This document shows positions 1 to 5,874 of a stretch of 10,471 nt of DNA, in pieces (within the stretch, counting starts at the first letter, position 1; each line of letters opens with the position of its first letter). Both the position numbers and the translations under genes were made by a program. The notes under the pieces were generated by a model that had not been told where the DNA came from, ran no database searches, and saw nothing but the letters and a program-made list of their open reading frames with translations. The DNA is from an uncultured Lachnospiraceae bacterium (GTDB taxonomy: Bacteria; Bacillota; Clostridia; Lachnospirales; Lachnospiraceae): the NCBI GenBank assembly GCA_934434905.1, contig CAKSAI010000091.1, positions 1-10,471 of the forward strand, read 5' to 3'.

Positions 1-131
1 CGCATTCTCGCAATCCTACCTGCATTCGCAATCCGACCTATCGGTCTACTTGCTCATACAGGTTAGCGTCTCTCATGGTTGTCCGCTTGCGTGTGCAAGC
101 ACTCGCCGCGTCCCTCCATGGAGACTGGGCT
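1..131. repeat. Non-coding block with direct and inverted repeats upstream of the uxu operon
   Basis: No credible gene lies here. The first 38 bases hold two imperfect copies of one unit: GCATTCTCGCAATCC (2-16) and GCATTCGCAATCC (22-34), differing by a two-base insertion. They are followed by GACC-TATC-GGTC (35-46). Next comes a nested structure: GTCTC plus CATGG (68-72, 74-78) can pair with CCATG plus GAGAC (116-125) around one bulged base, enclosing the perfect hairpin GCTTGC-GTGT-GCAAGC (85-100). A GGGCTTTT run (127-134) follows, so on the + strand the block could end an upstream transcript; on the - strand it could be a structured RNA or a dispersed intergenic repeat. It resembles, from memory only, repeats seen between genes in Lachnospiraceae. 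The repeats and pairing are seen directly; any function is inference. Confidence 0.5.
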
Positions 132-150
132 TTTATAGGAATATTGTACC

Positions 151-165
151 ACGAAACCGCAACTT
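151..165. promoter_or_regulatory. Possible cre-like (CcpA) site
   Basis: The 15 bases ACGAAACCGCAACTT match 13 of 15 positions of the catabolite-responsive consensus WTGNAANCGNWWNCW; the mismatches are at positions 2 and 14. It lies between the -35 and -10 of one candidate uxu promoter, where CcpA binding would repress. Glucose repression of a uronate operon would be expected in a Firmicute. Loss of the conserved T and C near the ends makes this a weak call. Confidence 0.25.
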
Positions 166-171
166 TTACAA

Positions 172-179
172 TGTATACA
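172..179. promoter_or_regulatory. Candidate GntR/UxuR-type operator (TGTATACA palindrome)
   Basis: TGTATACA is a perfect 8-base palindrome 78 bases before the uxuA start. Operators of the FadR subfamily of GntR regulators, including E. coli UxuR/ExuR (consensus centred on GGTATACC), share the GTATAC core. The site overlaps the -10 of the distal candidate promoter, a usual position for a repressor induced by a uronate intermediate. No regulator gene lies in the window, so the partner is unknown. GTATAC also occurs by chance inside eda (3512-3517), which tempers the call. Confidence 0.4.
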
Positions 180-257
180 ACAATCATGCCAATAGGAATT
201 TTCTCTCATTTTTTATAAAATTATAATACTATAACTATTATCTTTGGAGGACACCCC

Positions 258-1334
258 ATGGAAATGACTCTGCGCTGGTATGGTTCCAGCTACGACACTG
301 TAACTTTAAAGCAGATCCGCCAGATCCCCGGCGTCACCGGCGTGATCACAACTCTTTACGATACTGCCCCCGGCGACGTCTGGAGCCGTGAGCGTATCCA
401 GGCTATGAAGCAGGAGGTGGAAGCGGCCGGCCTTCACGTAGCCGGAATAGAGAGCGTCAACGTCCACGACACCATCAAGACCGGATCCCCTGACCGGGAT
501 CGCTACATCGACAACTACATCGCCACCCTGGAGAACCTCGGAAAAGAGGATATCCATCTGGTATGCTACAACTTCATGCCGGTCTTTGACTGGACCCGGA
601 CAGAGCTGGCGCGCGTGCGCCCCGACGGCTCCACGGTACTGGCCTACACCCAGGAGGCTGTAGATGCGCTGGATCCGGCGAAAATGTTTGATTCCATTGC
701 AGGCGATATGAACGGTTCCGTGATGCCGGGATGGGAGCCGGAACGAATGGCCCATGTGAAGGAGCTCTTCGCCATGTATCAGGATATCGATGAAGAGAAG
801 CTTTTTGACAACCTGAAATACTTCCTGGAGCGGATCATGCCGGTGTGCGATAAGTACAACATCAACATGGCTATTCACCCGGACGATCCGGCCTGGAGCG
901 TATTCGGCCTTCCACGCATCATCACCAACAAGGAAAATATTCTGCGGATGATGCATATGGTAGACAATCCACACAATGGCGTCACCTTCTGCTCCGGCTC
1001 CTACGGCACCAACCTGAAGAACAACCTGCCGGAAATGATCCGCGCCCTGAAGGGCCGCATCCATTTCGCCCATGTGCGGAACTTAAAATTCAACTCTCCC
1101 ACCGACTTCGAGGAAGCCGCACACCTGTCCTCAGACGGAACCTTTGACATGTACGAGATCATGAAGGCTCTGTACGAGACCGGCTTTACCGGCCCCATCC
1201 GCCCGGATCACGGACGTATGATCTGGGACGAGGTAGCCATGCCCGGCTACGGACTCTACGATCGTGCCCTGGGTGCTGCCTACTTGAACGGCCTCTGGGA
1301 AGCCATTGACAAATCTGCGACACGCGCAAAATAG
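258..1334 (+). CDS. uxuA: Mannonate dehydratase UxuA
   Basis: Dehydrates D-mannonate to 2-keto-3-deoxygluconate in the cytoplasm, the committed step of glucuronate/fructuronate breakdown. The 358-residue product matches the shorter Gram-positive form of the family (E. coli UxuA is nearer 394) and has the xylose-isomerase-like TIM-barrel pattern. Likely divalent-metal ligands, assigned by family motif, are H207 (AIHPDDP), C245 (TFCSGSYG), H272 (HVRN) and D317 (RPDHGR). The opening LRWYGSSYDTVTL and the repeated 'PG' turns are typical of UxuA. The ATG at 258 is chosen because GGAGG (246-250) lies seven bases upstream; an in-frame ATG at 264 is the alternative. It is the first gene of the operon, and uxuB follows after 30 bases. 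The full-length match and pathway neighbours make the assignment firm. Confidence 0.96.
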   Translation: MEMTLRWYGSSYDTVTLKQIRQIPGVTGVITTLYDTAPGDVWSRERIQAMKQEVEAAGLHVAGIESVNVHDTIKTGSPDRDRYIDNYIATLENLGKEDIHLVCYNFMPVFDWTRTELARVRPDGSTVLAYTQEAVDALDPAKMFDSIAGDMNGSVMPGWEPERMAHVKELFAMYQDIDEEKLFDNLKYFLERIMPVCDKYNINMAIHPDDPAWSVFGLPRIITNKENILRMMHMVDNPHNGVTFCSGSYGTNLKNNLPEMIRALKGRIHFAHVRNLKFNSPTDFEEAAHLSSDGTFDMYEIMKALYETGFTGPIRPDHGRMIWDEVAMPGYGLYDRALGAAYLNGLWEAIDKSATRAK

Positions 1335-1364
1335 CCGCGATAGCAAGAAAGAAGGTACTAAAAA

Positions 1365-3005
1365 TTGCAAACGGAATCGAATAACTTTAACATGTTAACA
1401 CTCACTGAGGAGGGCCTTGCCCACCGCTCTGCCTGGGAGGCAAAAGGCTATCGGCTTCCCAATTATAACCGTGCAGAGATGATCGCCAACACGAAGGAAG
1501 CTCCCTTCTGGATCCACTTCGGTGCCGGCAACATCTTCCGGGCCTTCCAGGCCAACGTAGTGCAGAACCTCTTAAATGACGGTTCGCTGGACCGGGGGCT
1601 TACCGTGGCGGAAGGCTATGACTACGAGATCATCACCAAAATGAACCATCCCCACGACGACTACAGCATCCTGGTGACGCTGAAAGCTGATGGAACGGTG
1701 GAGAAAACCGTGGTCGGCAGTGTGGCGGAATCCCTGACGCTTGATACGGAGGATTCTGCATCCTTTGCCCGGTTAAAGGAGATCTTCGGAAAAGATTCCC
1801 TCCAGATGGCCAGCTTCACCATCACAGAGAAGGGGTATCGCCTGACGGATACCAGGGAAGTCCTTCTGCCCGCCGTCGCCGCTGACTTTGCAAACGGCCC
1901 AGAGAAGCCGGAAAGCTATCTCGGCAAGGTTGCAGCCCTGCTCTATGCACGCTTTCTCTCCGATAAAAAGCCCATCGCCATGGTAAGCATGGACAACTGC
2001 TCCCACAACGGCGATAAGCTGCATGCGGCACTCTCCGCCTTCGCTAAGGCCTGGGAGGCAAACGGCCTTGTAGAAACAGGCTTTACCTCCTATGTAGAGG
2101 ATCCCGGAAAGGTCTCCTTCCCATGGACTATGATCGATAAGATCACGCCCCGCCCCGATGCTGCGGTGGAAGCTGTCTTAAAGGAGGACGGCCTTGCGGA
2201 TCCTGCCCCCATCGTCACCGCCAAGAGCACATACATCGCTCCCTTCGTCAATGCGGAGGAATGCGAATATCTGGTGATCGAGGACAGCTTTCCCAATGGA
2301 CGCCCGGCTCTGGAAAAAGGAGGCCTGATCTTCACCGACCGCACCACGGTAGAGAAGGTGGAGCGCATGAAGGTCTGCACCTGCTTAAACCCGCTGCACA
2401 CCGCTCTGGCTGTGTTCGGCTGCCTTCTGGGTTATGACCTGATCTCCAAGGAAATGAAGGACTCCACCTTAAAGAAGCTGGCGGAACGCATCGGTTATCA
2501 GGAAGGCCTTCCGGTAGTCACTGACCCCGGCATTTTAAATCCAAGGGAGTTTCTGGACACCGTTGTGAATGTCCGCATTCCGAACCCCTTCATGCCGGAC
2601 ACCCCCCAGCGTATCGCCACCGACACCTCACAGAAGCTGGCCATCCGCTATGGAGAAACCATCAAAGCTTACATAGCTTCACCCACGCTTGACGTAGCTG
2701 ACTTAACCTGCATCCCCCTGGTATTCGCAGGCTGGCTTCGATATCTCATGGGTGTTGACGATAACGGCGATGCATTCACCTTAAGTCCTGACCCGCTGCT
2801 TGCAACGCTGACACCGATCCTCTCTGAAGTGAAGCTTGGACAGGATACCGACGCAACGACACTGCTTGCCCCGATCCTCTCCAACGCACAGATCTTCGGC
2901 GTGGATCTCTGTGAGGCACACATGGCCTCTAAGGTCTGCGGCTATTTTACCGAGATGATTGTCGGCCCCGGAGCTGTCCGGGCAACCCTGGAAAAATATG
3001 TTTGA
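1365..3005 (+). CDS. uxuB: Fructuronate reductase / mannonate oxidoreductase (mannitol dehydrogenase family)
   Basis: Interconverts D-fructuronate and D-mannonate with NAD(H), feeding UxuA. The 546-residue protein is a polyol-specific long-chain dehydrogenase. The nucleotide-binding turn reads FGAGNIFRAF (residues 52-61), and the family's catalytic Kx5NxxH signature is intact as K336-N342-H345 (KVCTCLNPLH). It is about 60 residues longer than E. coli UxuB, as I recall for homologues in Firmicutes and Bacteroidetes. The start is TTG at 1365, with GAAGG (1351-1355) nine bases upstream. The next in-frame ATG (1392, residue 10) has no ribosome binding site and is less likely. Another polyol or sugar-acid substrate (for example tagaturonate) cannot be ruled out from sequence, but position between uxuA and eda favours fructuronate. 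Confidence 0.92.
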   Translation: MQTESNNFNMLTLTEEGLAHRSAWEAKGYRLPNYNRAEMIANTKEAPFWIHFGAGNIFRAFQANVVQNLLNDGSLDRGLTVAEGYDYEIITKMNHPHDDYSILVTLKADGTVEKTVVGSVAESLTLDTEDSASFARLKEIFGKDSLQMASFTITEKGYRLTDTREVLLPAVAADFANGPEKPESYLGKVAALLYARFLSDKKPIAMVSMDNCSHNGDKLHAALSAFAKAWEANGLVETGFTSYVEDPGKVSFPWTMIDKITPRPDAAVEAVLKEDGLADPAPIVTAKSTYIAPFVNAEECEYLVIEDSFPNGRPALEKGGLIFTDRTTVEKVERMKVCTCLNPLHTALAVFGCLLGYDLISKEMKDSTLKKLAERIGYQEGLPVVTDPGILNPREFLDTVVNVRIPNPFMPDTPQRIATDTSQKLAIRYGETIKAYIASPTLDVADLTCIPLVFAGWLRYLMGVDDNGDAFTLSPDPLLATLTPILSEVKLGQDTDATTLLAPILSNAQIFGVDLCEAHMASKVCGYFTEMIVGPGAVRATLEKYV

Positions 3006-3068
3006 TGCCAGGGCCAAACGATCAGCATCTTAATTTTTGTAAACAATTAATTTAAGGAGGTTCTCACA

Positions 3069-3704
3069 ATGAACACAATTATTGAACAACTCGGCCGGTA
3101 CGGCATCGTCCCCGTAGTCGTCTTGAACGATGCCAAAAAGGCTCTGCCCCTGGCCAAAGCACTCTGCGACGGCGGACTGCCCTGCGCGGAGGTTACCTTC
3201 CGCACCGACGCCGCTGAAGAATCCATCCGCATCATGAGCCGGGAATTTCCGGACATGCTGATCGGAGCCGGAACCGTGCTCTCCACCGAGCAGGTGGACC
3301 GGGCTGTGGCCGCCGGAGCGAAATTCATCGTAAGCCCCGGCCTGAATCCCAAGGTCGTCACCTACTGCCAGGAAAAGAATATCCCAATCGTCCCCGGCGT
3401 AGTGACCCCCACTGAGATGGAACAGGCCATGGAGCTCGGCCTTAAGATCGTGAAATTCTTCCCGGCAGAGCCCTCCGGCGGATTGGCCATGATCAAGGCA
3501 GTGGCCGCTCCGTATACCATGTTGAAGTTCATGCCAACCGGCGGGATCAATGCCAAGAATGTCCGGGACTACCTGGCTTATGACAAGATCCTTGCCTGCG
3601 GCGGAAGCTGGATGGTGAAGGGTTCCCTCATCGACGAGGATCGTTTCGATGAGATCAAGGCCATGTGCCGGGAAGCCGTAGAGATTGTAAAAGAAATTCG
3701 ATAA
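3069..3704 (+). CDS. eda: KDPG / KHG aldolase (bifunctional 2-keto-3-deoxy-6-phosphogluconate aldolase)
   Basis: Cleaves 2-keto-3-deoxy-6-phosphogluconate to pyruvate and glyceraldehyde-3-phosphate, the last step of the pathway. This is a class I aldolase. The Schiff-base lysine is K129 in VKFFPAE, and the catalytic glutamate is E41 in AEVTFRT, with R45 nearby for the carboxylate. GAGTVL (66-71) and the PTGGI phosphate-binding loop near residue 157 are also present. At 211 residues it is the normal length for the family. AAGGAGG (3054-3060) sits eight bases before the ATG and is the strongest ribosome binding site of the operon. The 63-base gap from uxuB is the longest within the operon and AT-rich, but I see no clear promoter or terminator in it. 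Activity on 4-hydroxy-2-oxoglutarate is common in the family. Confidence 0.95.
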   Translation: MNTIIEQLGRYGIVPVVVLNDAKKALPLAKALCDGGLPCAEVTFRTDAAEESIRIMSREFPDMLIGAGTVLSTEQVDRAVAAGAKFIVSPGLNPKVVTYCQEKNIPIVPGVVTPTEMEQAMELGLKIVKFFPAEPSGGLAMIKAVAAPYTMLKFMPTGGINAKNVRDYLAYDKILACGGSWMVKGSLIDEDRFDEIKAMCREAVEIVKEIR

Positions 3705-3745
3705 ATTTATATTCATACCCCATCACAGACAAAGGAGAATAAAAA

Positions 3746-4771
3746 ATGGCTAAGAAAGTAATCACATTCGGAGAAATTATGCTGCGCCTGGCACCGGAGG
3801 GATATTACCGCTTCGTCCAGGCCGAGACCCTGGGTGCCACCTACGGCGGCGGTGAGGCAAACGTGGCAGTGTCCCTGGCCAATTATGGCTTTGATGCAGC
3901 CTTCGTCACCAAGCTGCCGAAACACGAGATTGGTCAGGCAGCCGTCAACTCCCTCAGAAGATACGGCGTGGACACCTCCTATATCGCCAGAGGCGGTGAC
4001 CGGGTAGGCATTTATTTTCTGGAAAAGGGCGCGTCCCAGAGACCTTCCAAGGTAATCTATGACCGTGCAGGCTCTTCCATCGCTACGGCAGACGCCTCCG
4101 ATTTTGATTGGAAGAAAATATTTGAAGGAGCGGAATGGTTCCACTTTACAGGAATCACACCGGCCCTGAATGACAATGTGGCTGCCATCTGTCTGGAAGC
4201 CGTCAAGGCTGCCAAGGAACTGGGCGTGAAGATATCATGCGACTTGAATTACCGGAACAAGCTCTGGTCCAAGGAGAAGGCCGGACAGGTCATGGGCGAG
4301 CTCTGCAAGTACGTGGACGTGTGCATCGCCAACGAGGAGGACGCTGCGGACGTATTCGGAATCCGCGCTGCCAATACAGACGTTACCGCCGGTGAAGTGA
4401 ACCGGGAGGGCTATAAGGATGTGGCAAAGCAGCTTGCAGACCGCTTCGGCTTTGCCAAGGTTGCCATCACCCTGCGGGAGTCCATCTCCGCCAACGACAA
4501 CCGCTGGTCTGCCATGCTCTATGACGGATCCGACTACTATTTCAGCAAGAAATACAACATGCACATCGTGGATCGCGTAGGCGGCGGGGACAGCTTCGGC
4601 GGCGGACTGATCTGCGCCATCTTAAACGGCTACGATTCCCAGAGCACCATCGAATTCGCAGTTGCAGCCTCCTGCCTGAAGCACTCCATCGAAGGCGACT
4701 TCAACATGGTATCCATGGACGAAGTGCTGAAGCTGGCCGGCGGCGACGCTTCCGGACGGGTACAGCGGTAA
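3746..4771 (+). CDS. kdgK: 2-keto-3-deoxygluconate kinase (PfkB/ribokinase family)
   Basis: Phosphorylates 2-keto-3-deoxygluconate with ATP to give KDPG, the substrate of the aldolase encoded just upstream. The 341-residue protein shows the PfkB layout: an N-terminal strand ITFGEIMLRL, the sugar-site glycine motif GGGEANVAVSLA (34-45), and the C-terminal anion-hole signature DRVGGGDSF (276-284) with D282 as the catalytic base. That signature has GGGD in place of the commoner GAGD, a conservative change. The DLNYRNKLWS segment is typical of KDG kinases. AAAGGAGA (3731-3738) lies seven bases before the ATG, and the gap from eda is 41 bases. Other PfkB substrates such as fructose or ribose are possible in principle, but the operon places it in uronate catabolism. 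It is the last gene before the shared terminator. Confidence 0.93.
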   Translation: MAKKVITFGEIMLRLAPEGYYRFVQAETLGATYGGGEANVAVSLANYGFDAAFVTKLPKHEIGQAAVNSLRRYGVDTSYIARGGDRVGIYFLEKGASQRPSKVIYDRAGSSIATADASDFDWKKIFEGAEWFHFTGITPALNDNVAAICLEAVKAAKELGVKISCDLNYRNKLWSKEKAGQVMGELCKYVDVCIANEEDAADVFGIRAANTDVTAGEVNREGYKDVAKQLADRFGFAKVAITLRESISANDNRWSAMLYDGSDYYFSKKYNMHIVDRVGGGDSFGGGLICAILNGYDSQSTIEFAVAASCLKHSIEGDFNMVSMDEVLKLAGGDASGRVQR

Positions 4772-4793
4772 GGCAAGCGAATATAGGCATATA

Positions 4794-4821
4794 GCAAACC
4801 TGCACACAATGGTGCTTTTGC
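4794..4821 (+). terminator. Minor hairpin after kdgK (possible secondary terminator)
   Basis: GCAC (4802-4805) pairs with GTGC (4812-4815) around a six-base loop, and flanking GCAAA (4794-4798) pairs with TTTGC (4817-4821). A TTTT follows the inner stem. It lies 22 bases after the kdgK stop. The stem is short and interrupted, so it is at best a weak first terminator ahead of the strong one at 4835. Confidence 0.25.
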
Positions 4822-4834
4822 AATATTCCACCCC

Positions 4835-4884
4835 AAAAGCCCCGGATTGCTTCAAGCGACATGCTCCTGCAATCCGGGGCTTTT
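4835..4884. terminator. Bidirectional intrinsic terminator shared by the two converging operons
   Basis: AAAAGCCCCGGATTGC (4835-4850) and GCAATCCGGGGCTTTT (4869-4884) form a perfect 16-bp stem with an 18-base loop. The stem is GC-rich in the middle and ends in A/T runs on both sides, so each strand ends its hairpin with a U-tract. It lies 63 bases after kdgK (+) and 58 bases after pduO (-), and should stop both transcripts. Confidence 0.92.
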
Positions 4885-4942
4885 CCTATACTCGTAACTC
4901 TTCAGCCTCGCCTATTACTCTGTATATGTTTTTCTAAGGCAC

Positions 4943-5518
4943 TTACAATGGTTTCTTCATCTGCTCCATCACCTGGCGTACCACTTCCCGTATCACATCC
5001 TCCTGTGATCTGTCCGCTGTCGCCAGATAATCCGCATAACGGGCTGCCATATACAGATAGTCCGACAACCGGTTTAAGTAACGTGCCGTCGCTTCATCCA
5101 CGCCGTAGATCTGTGCCGCCCGATGATACTGGCGCTCTGCCCGCCGGGCAACCGCCCTGGCTACATCCAGCCGTGCCGACAGCTCACAGCCACCGTACAG
5201 AACAAATTCTTTGGCACGCGGGAAAGAACTCTCCCACTTATCGATCTGCCTCTCCAGATAAGCAATCTCATCCTCCTTCACCTGGTAGGCCGGATTCTTC
5301 GCATCCGCAATACCTGCCATCAGCCAGATCAGTTCCTTCTGGATATGAGAAACCTGTTCCTGAAACTTCGGACAAGCTGCCGTCTTCGCCAGGCCAAGAT
5401 GACTGCTCAGCTCATCAATGGTTCCCAGCAATTCGATACGGGCATCTGTCTTAAATACAGCATCTCCGTTTCCCAGAGAAGTTCTTCCTTTGTCACCGTT
5501 TTTCGTATAAATCTTCAT
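4943..5518 (-). CDS. pduO: PduO-type cob(I)alamin adenosyltransferase
   Basis: Transfers the adenosyl group of ATP to cob(I)alamin, making the adenosylcobalamin that the dehydratase encoded upstream needs and loses on inactivation. The 191-residue protein is a stand-alone PduO-family adenosyltransferase (five-helix bundle, usually a trimer). Visible signatures are the ATP-binding YTKNGDKGRTS (4-14), GTIDELSSHLG (32-42), the arginine-rich helix ARAVARRAERQ (120-130) and YLNRLSDYLYMAARYAD (147-163). It lacks the C-terminal extension domain found in Salmonella PduO. AGGAGG lies upstream of the ATG at good spacing. It is the last gene of the operon, 29 bases after pduH, and ends 58 bases before the shared terminator. 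Co-transcription ties cofactor supply to the enzyme. CobA- and EutT-type enzymes have different folds, so family assignment is firm. Confidence 0.95.
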   Translation of the reverse strand: MKIYTKNGDKGRTSLGNGDAVFKTDARIELLGTIDELSSHLGLAKTAACPKFQEQVSHIQKELIWLMAGIADAKNPAYQVKEDEIAYLERQIDKWESSFPRAKEFVLYGGCELSARLDVARAVARRAERQYHRAAQIYGVDEATARYLNRLSDYLYMAARYADYLATADRSQEDVIREVVRQVMEQMKKPL

Positions 5519-5547
5519 AACAGTCCTCCTGCGGTTTCCGTCCTCAT

Positions 5548-5874
5548 CTACTTAAATGCCTGCTTCTTGATTGCCCGCGCGCTGTTAGCTCCCAGCCTGC
5601 GGCACTGTTCCTTGTCCGGATCTGTATAGCTCTCTACGCATCTTGCGGTCTTAAGCCCCCGCATGGAAAATGCGCAGGTGCGGCCGGTCACACCTATCCC
5701 GGATCCAAGCATGGAATCCTGGGCTGCCTGCCATGCCAGCAGATCAGTCTGCCCGGCATGCTCCGAGATCTCATAGAACACGCCCTCTTCCTCGATGCCG
5801 GCACAGATCTCGTCAAGTACGTTCTCATCCGGCTTAGAAACATATATATATATCGAAGGTCTTTTGACAATCAT
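5548..5874 (-). CDS. pduH: Diol/glycerol dehydratase reactivase small subunit
   Basis: Small subunit of the chaperone that strips damaged cobalamin from inactivated dehydratase so fresh cofactor can bind. The 108-residue protein is somewhat shorter than Klebsiella DdrB (about 125) but has the expected core: strand SIYIYVSK (7-14), the AGIEEEG segment (25-31) and a GSGIGVTGRTCAFSMRGL stretch. AGIEEEG also occurs in the PduD protein of this operon, in line with the known fold similarity between reactivase small subunit and dehydratase medium subunit, which underlies the subunit-swap model. Its ATG overlaps the pduG stop (ATGA, 5871-5874), indicating translational coupling. The first codons contain an uninterrupted (AT)6 run (5842-5853). 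Assignment is secure from motifs and position. Confidence 0.92.
   Translation of the reverse strand: MIVKRPSIYIYVSKPDENVLDEICAGIEEEGVFYEISEHAGQTDLLAWQAAQDSMLGSGIGVTGRTCAFSMRGLKTARCVESYTDPDKEQCRRLGANSARAIKKQAFK

Larger units (their letters stand above)
144..233 (+). promoter_or_regulatory. Promoter region of the uxuA-uxuB-eda-kdgK operon
   Basis: Two candidate sigma-A promoters can be read. The distal one has TTGTAC (144-149), a 17-base spacer and TACAAT (167-172), and the TGTATACA palindrome overlaps its -10. The proximal one has a perfect TATAAT (222-227) inside an AT-rich stretch but only a poor -35 (TTTTCT, 199-204); it would give a leader of about 25 bases. The sequence cannot decide between them. 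A GGAGG at 246-250 follows, seven bases before the uxuA ATG. Confidence 0.45.

Noticed and set aside
63..119. An 18-codon - strand frame (MEGRGECLHTQADNHERR) in the left repeat block
   Set aside because: It has no ribosome binding site, is formed largely from the inverted repeats, and is too short to support as a protein.
306..1073. 255-residue open frame on the - strand opposite uxuA
   Set aside because: Lies wholly antisense to a gene with intact catalytic motifs; the His/Gly/Val-rich product matches no family I know and is a codon-bias shadow.
3006..3068. TTAATT...AATTAA inverted repeat between uxuB and eda as an internal terminator or promoter
   Set aside because: The stem is only six A/T pairs with no stable GC part, and no -35/-10 pair at good spacing is present; it is probably just the AT-rich approach to the eda ribosome binding site.
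3030..3716. 228-residue open frame on the - strand opposite eda
   Set aside because: Antisense to the complete aldolase gene; composition is that of a shadow frame and it shows no family motif.
4861..5454. 197-residue + strand open frame opposite pduO, rich in Ser and Pro
   Set aside because: Starts inside the terminator hairpin and is antisense to pduO; low-complexity composition and no recognisable domain.
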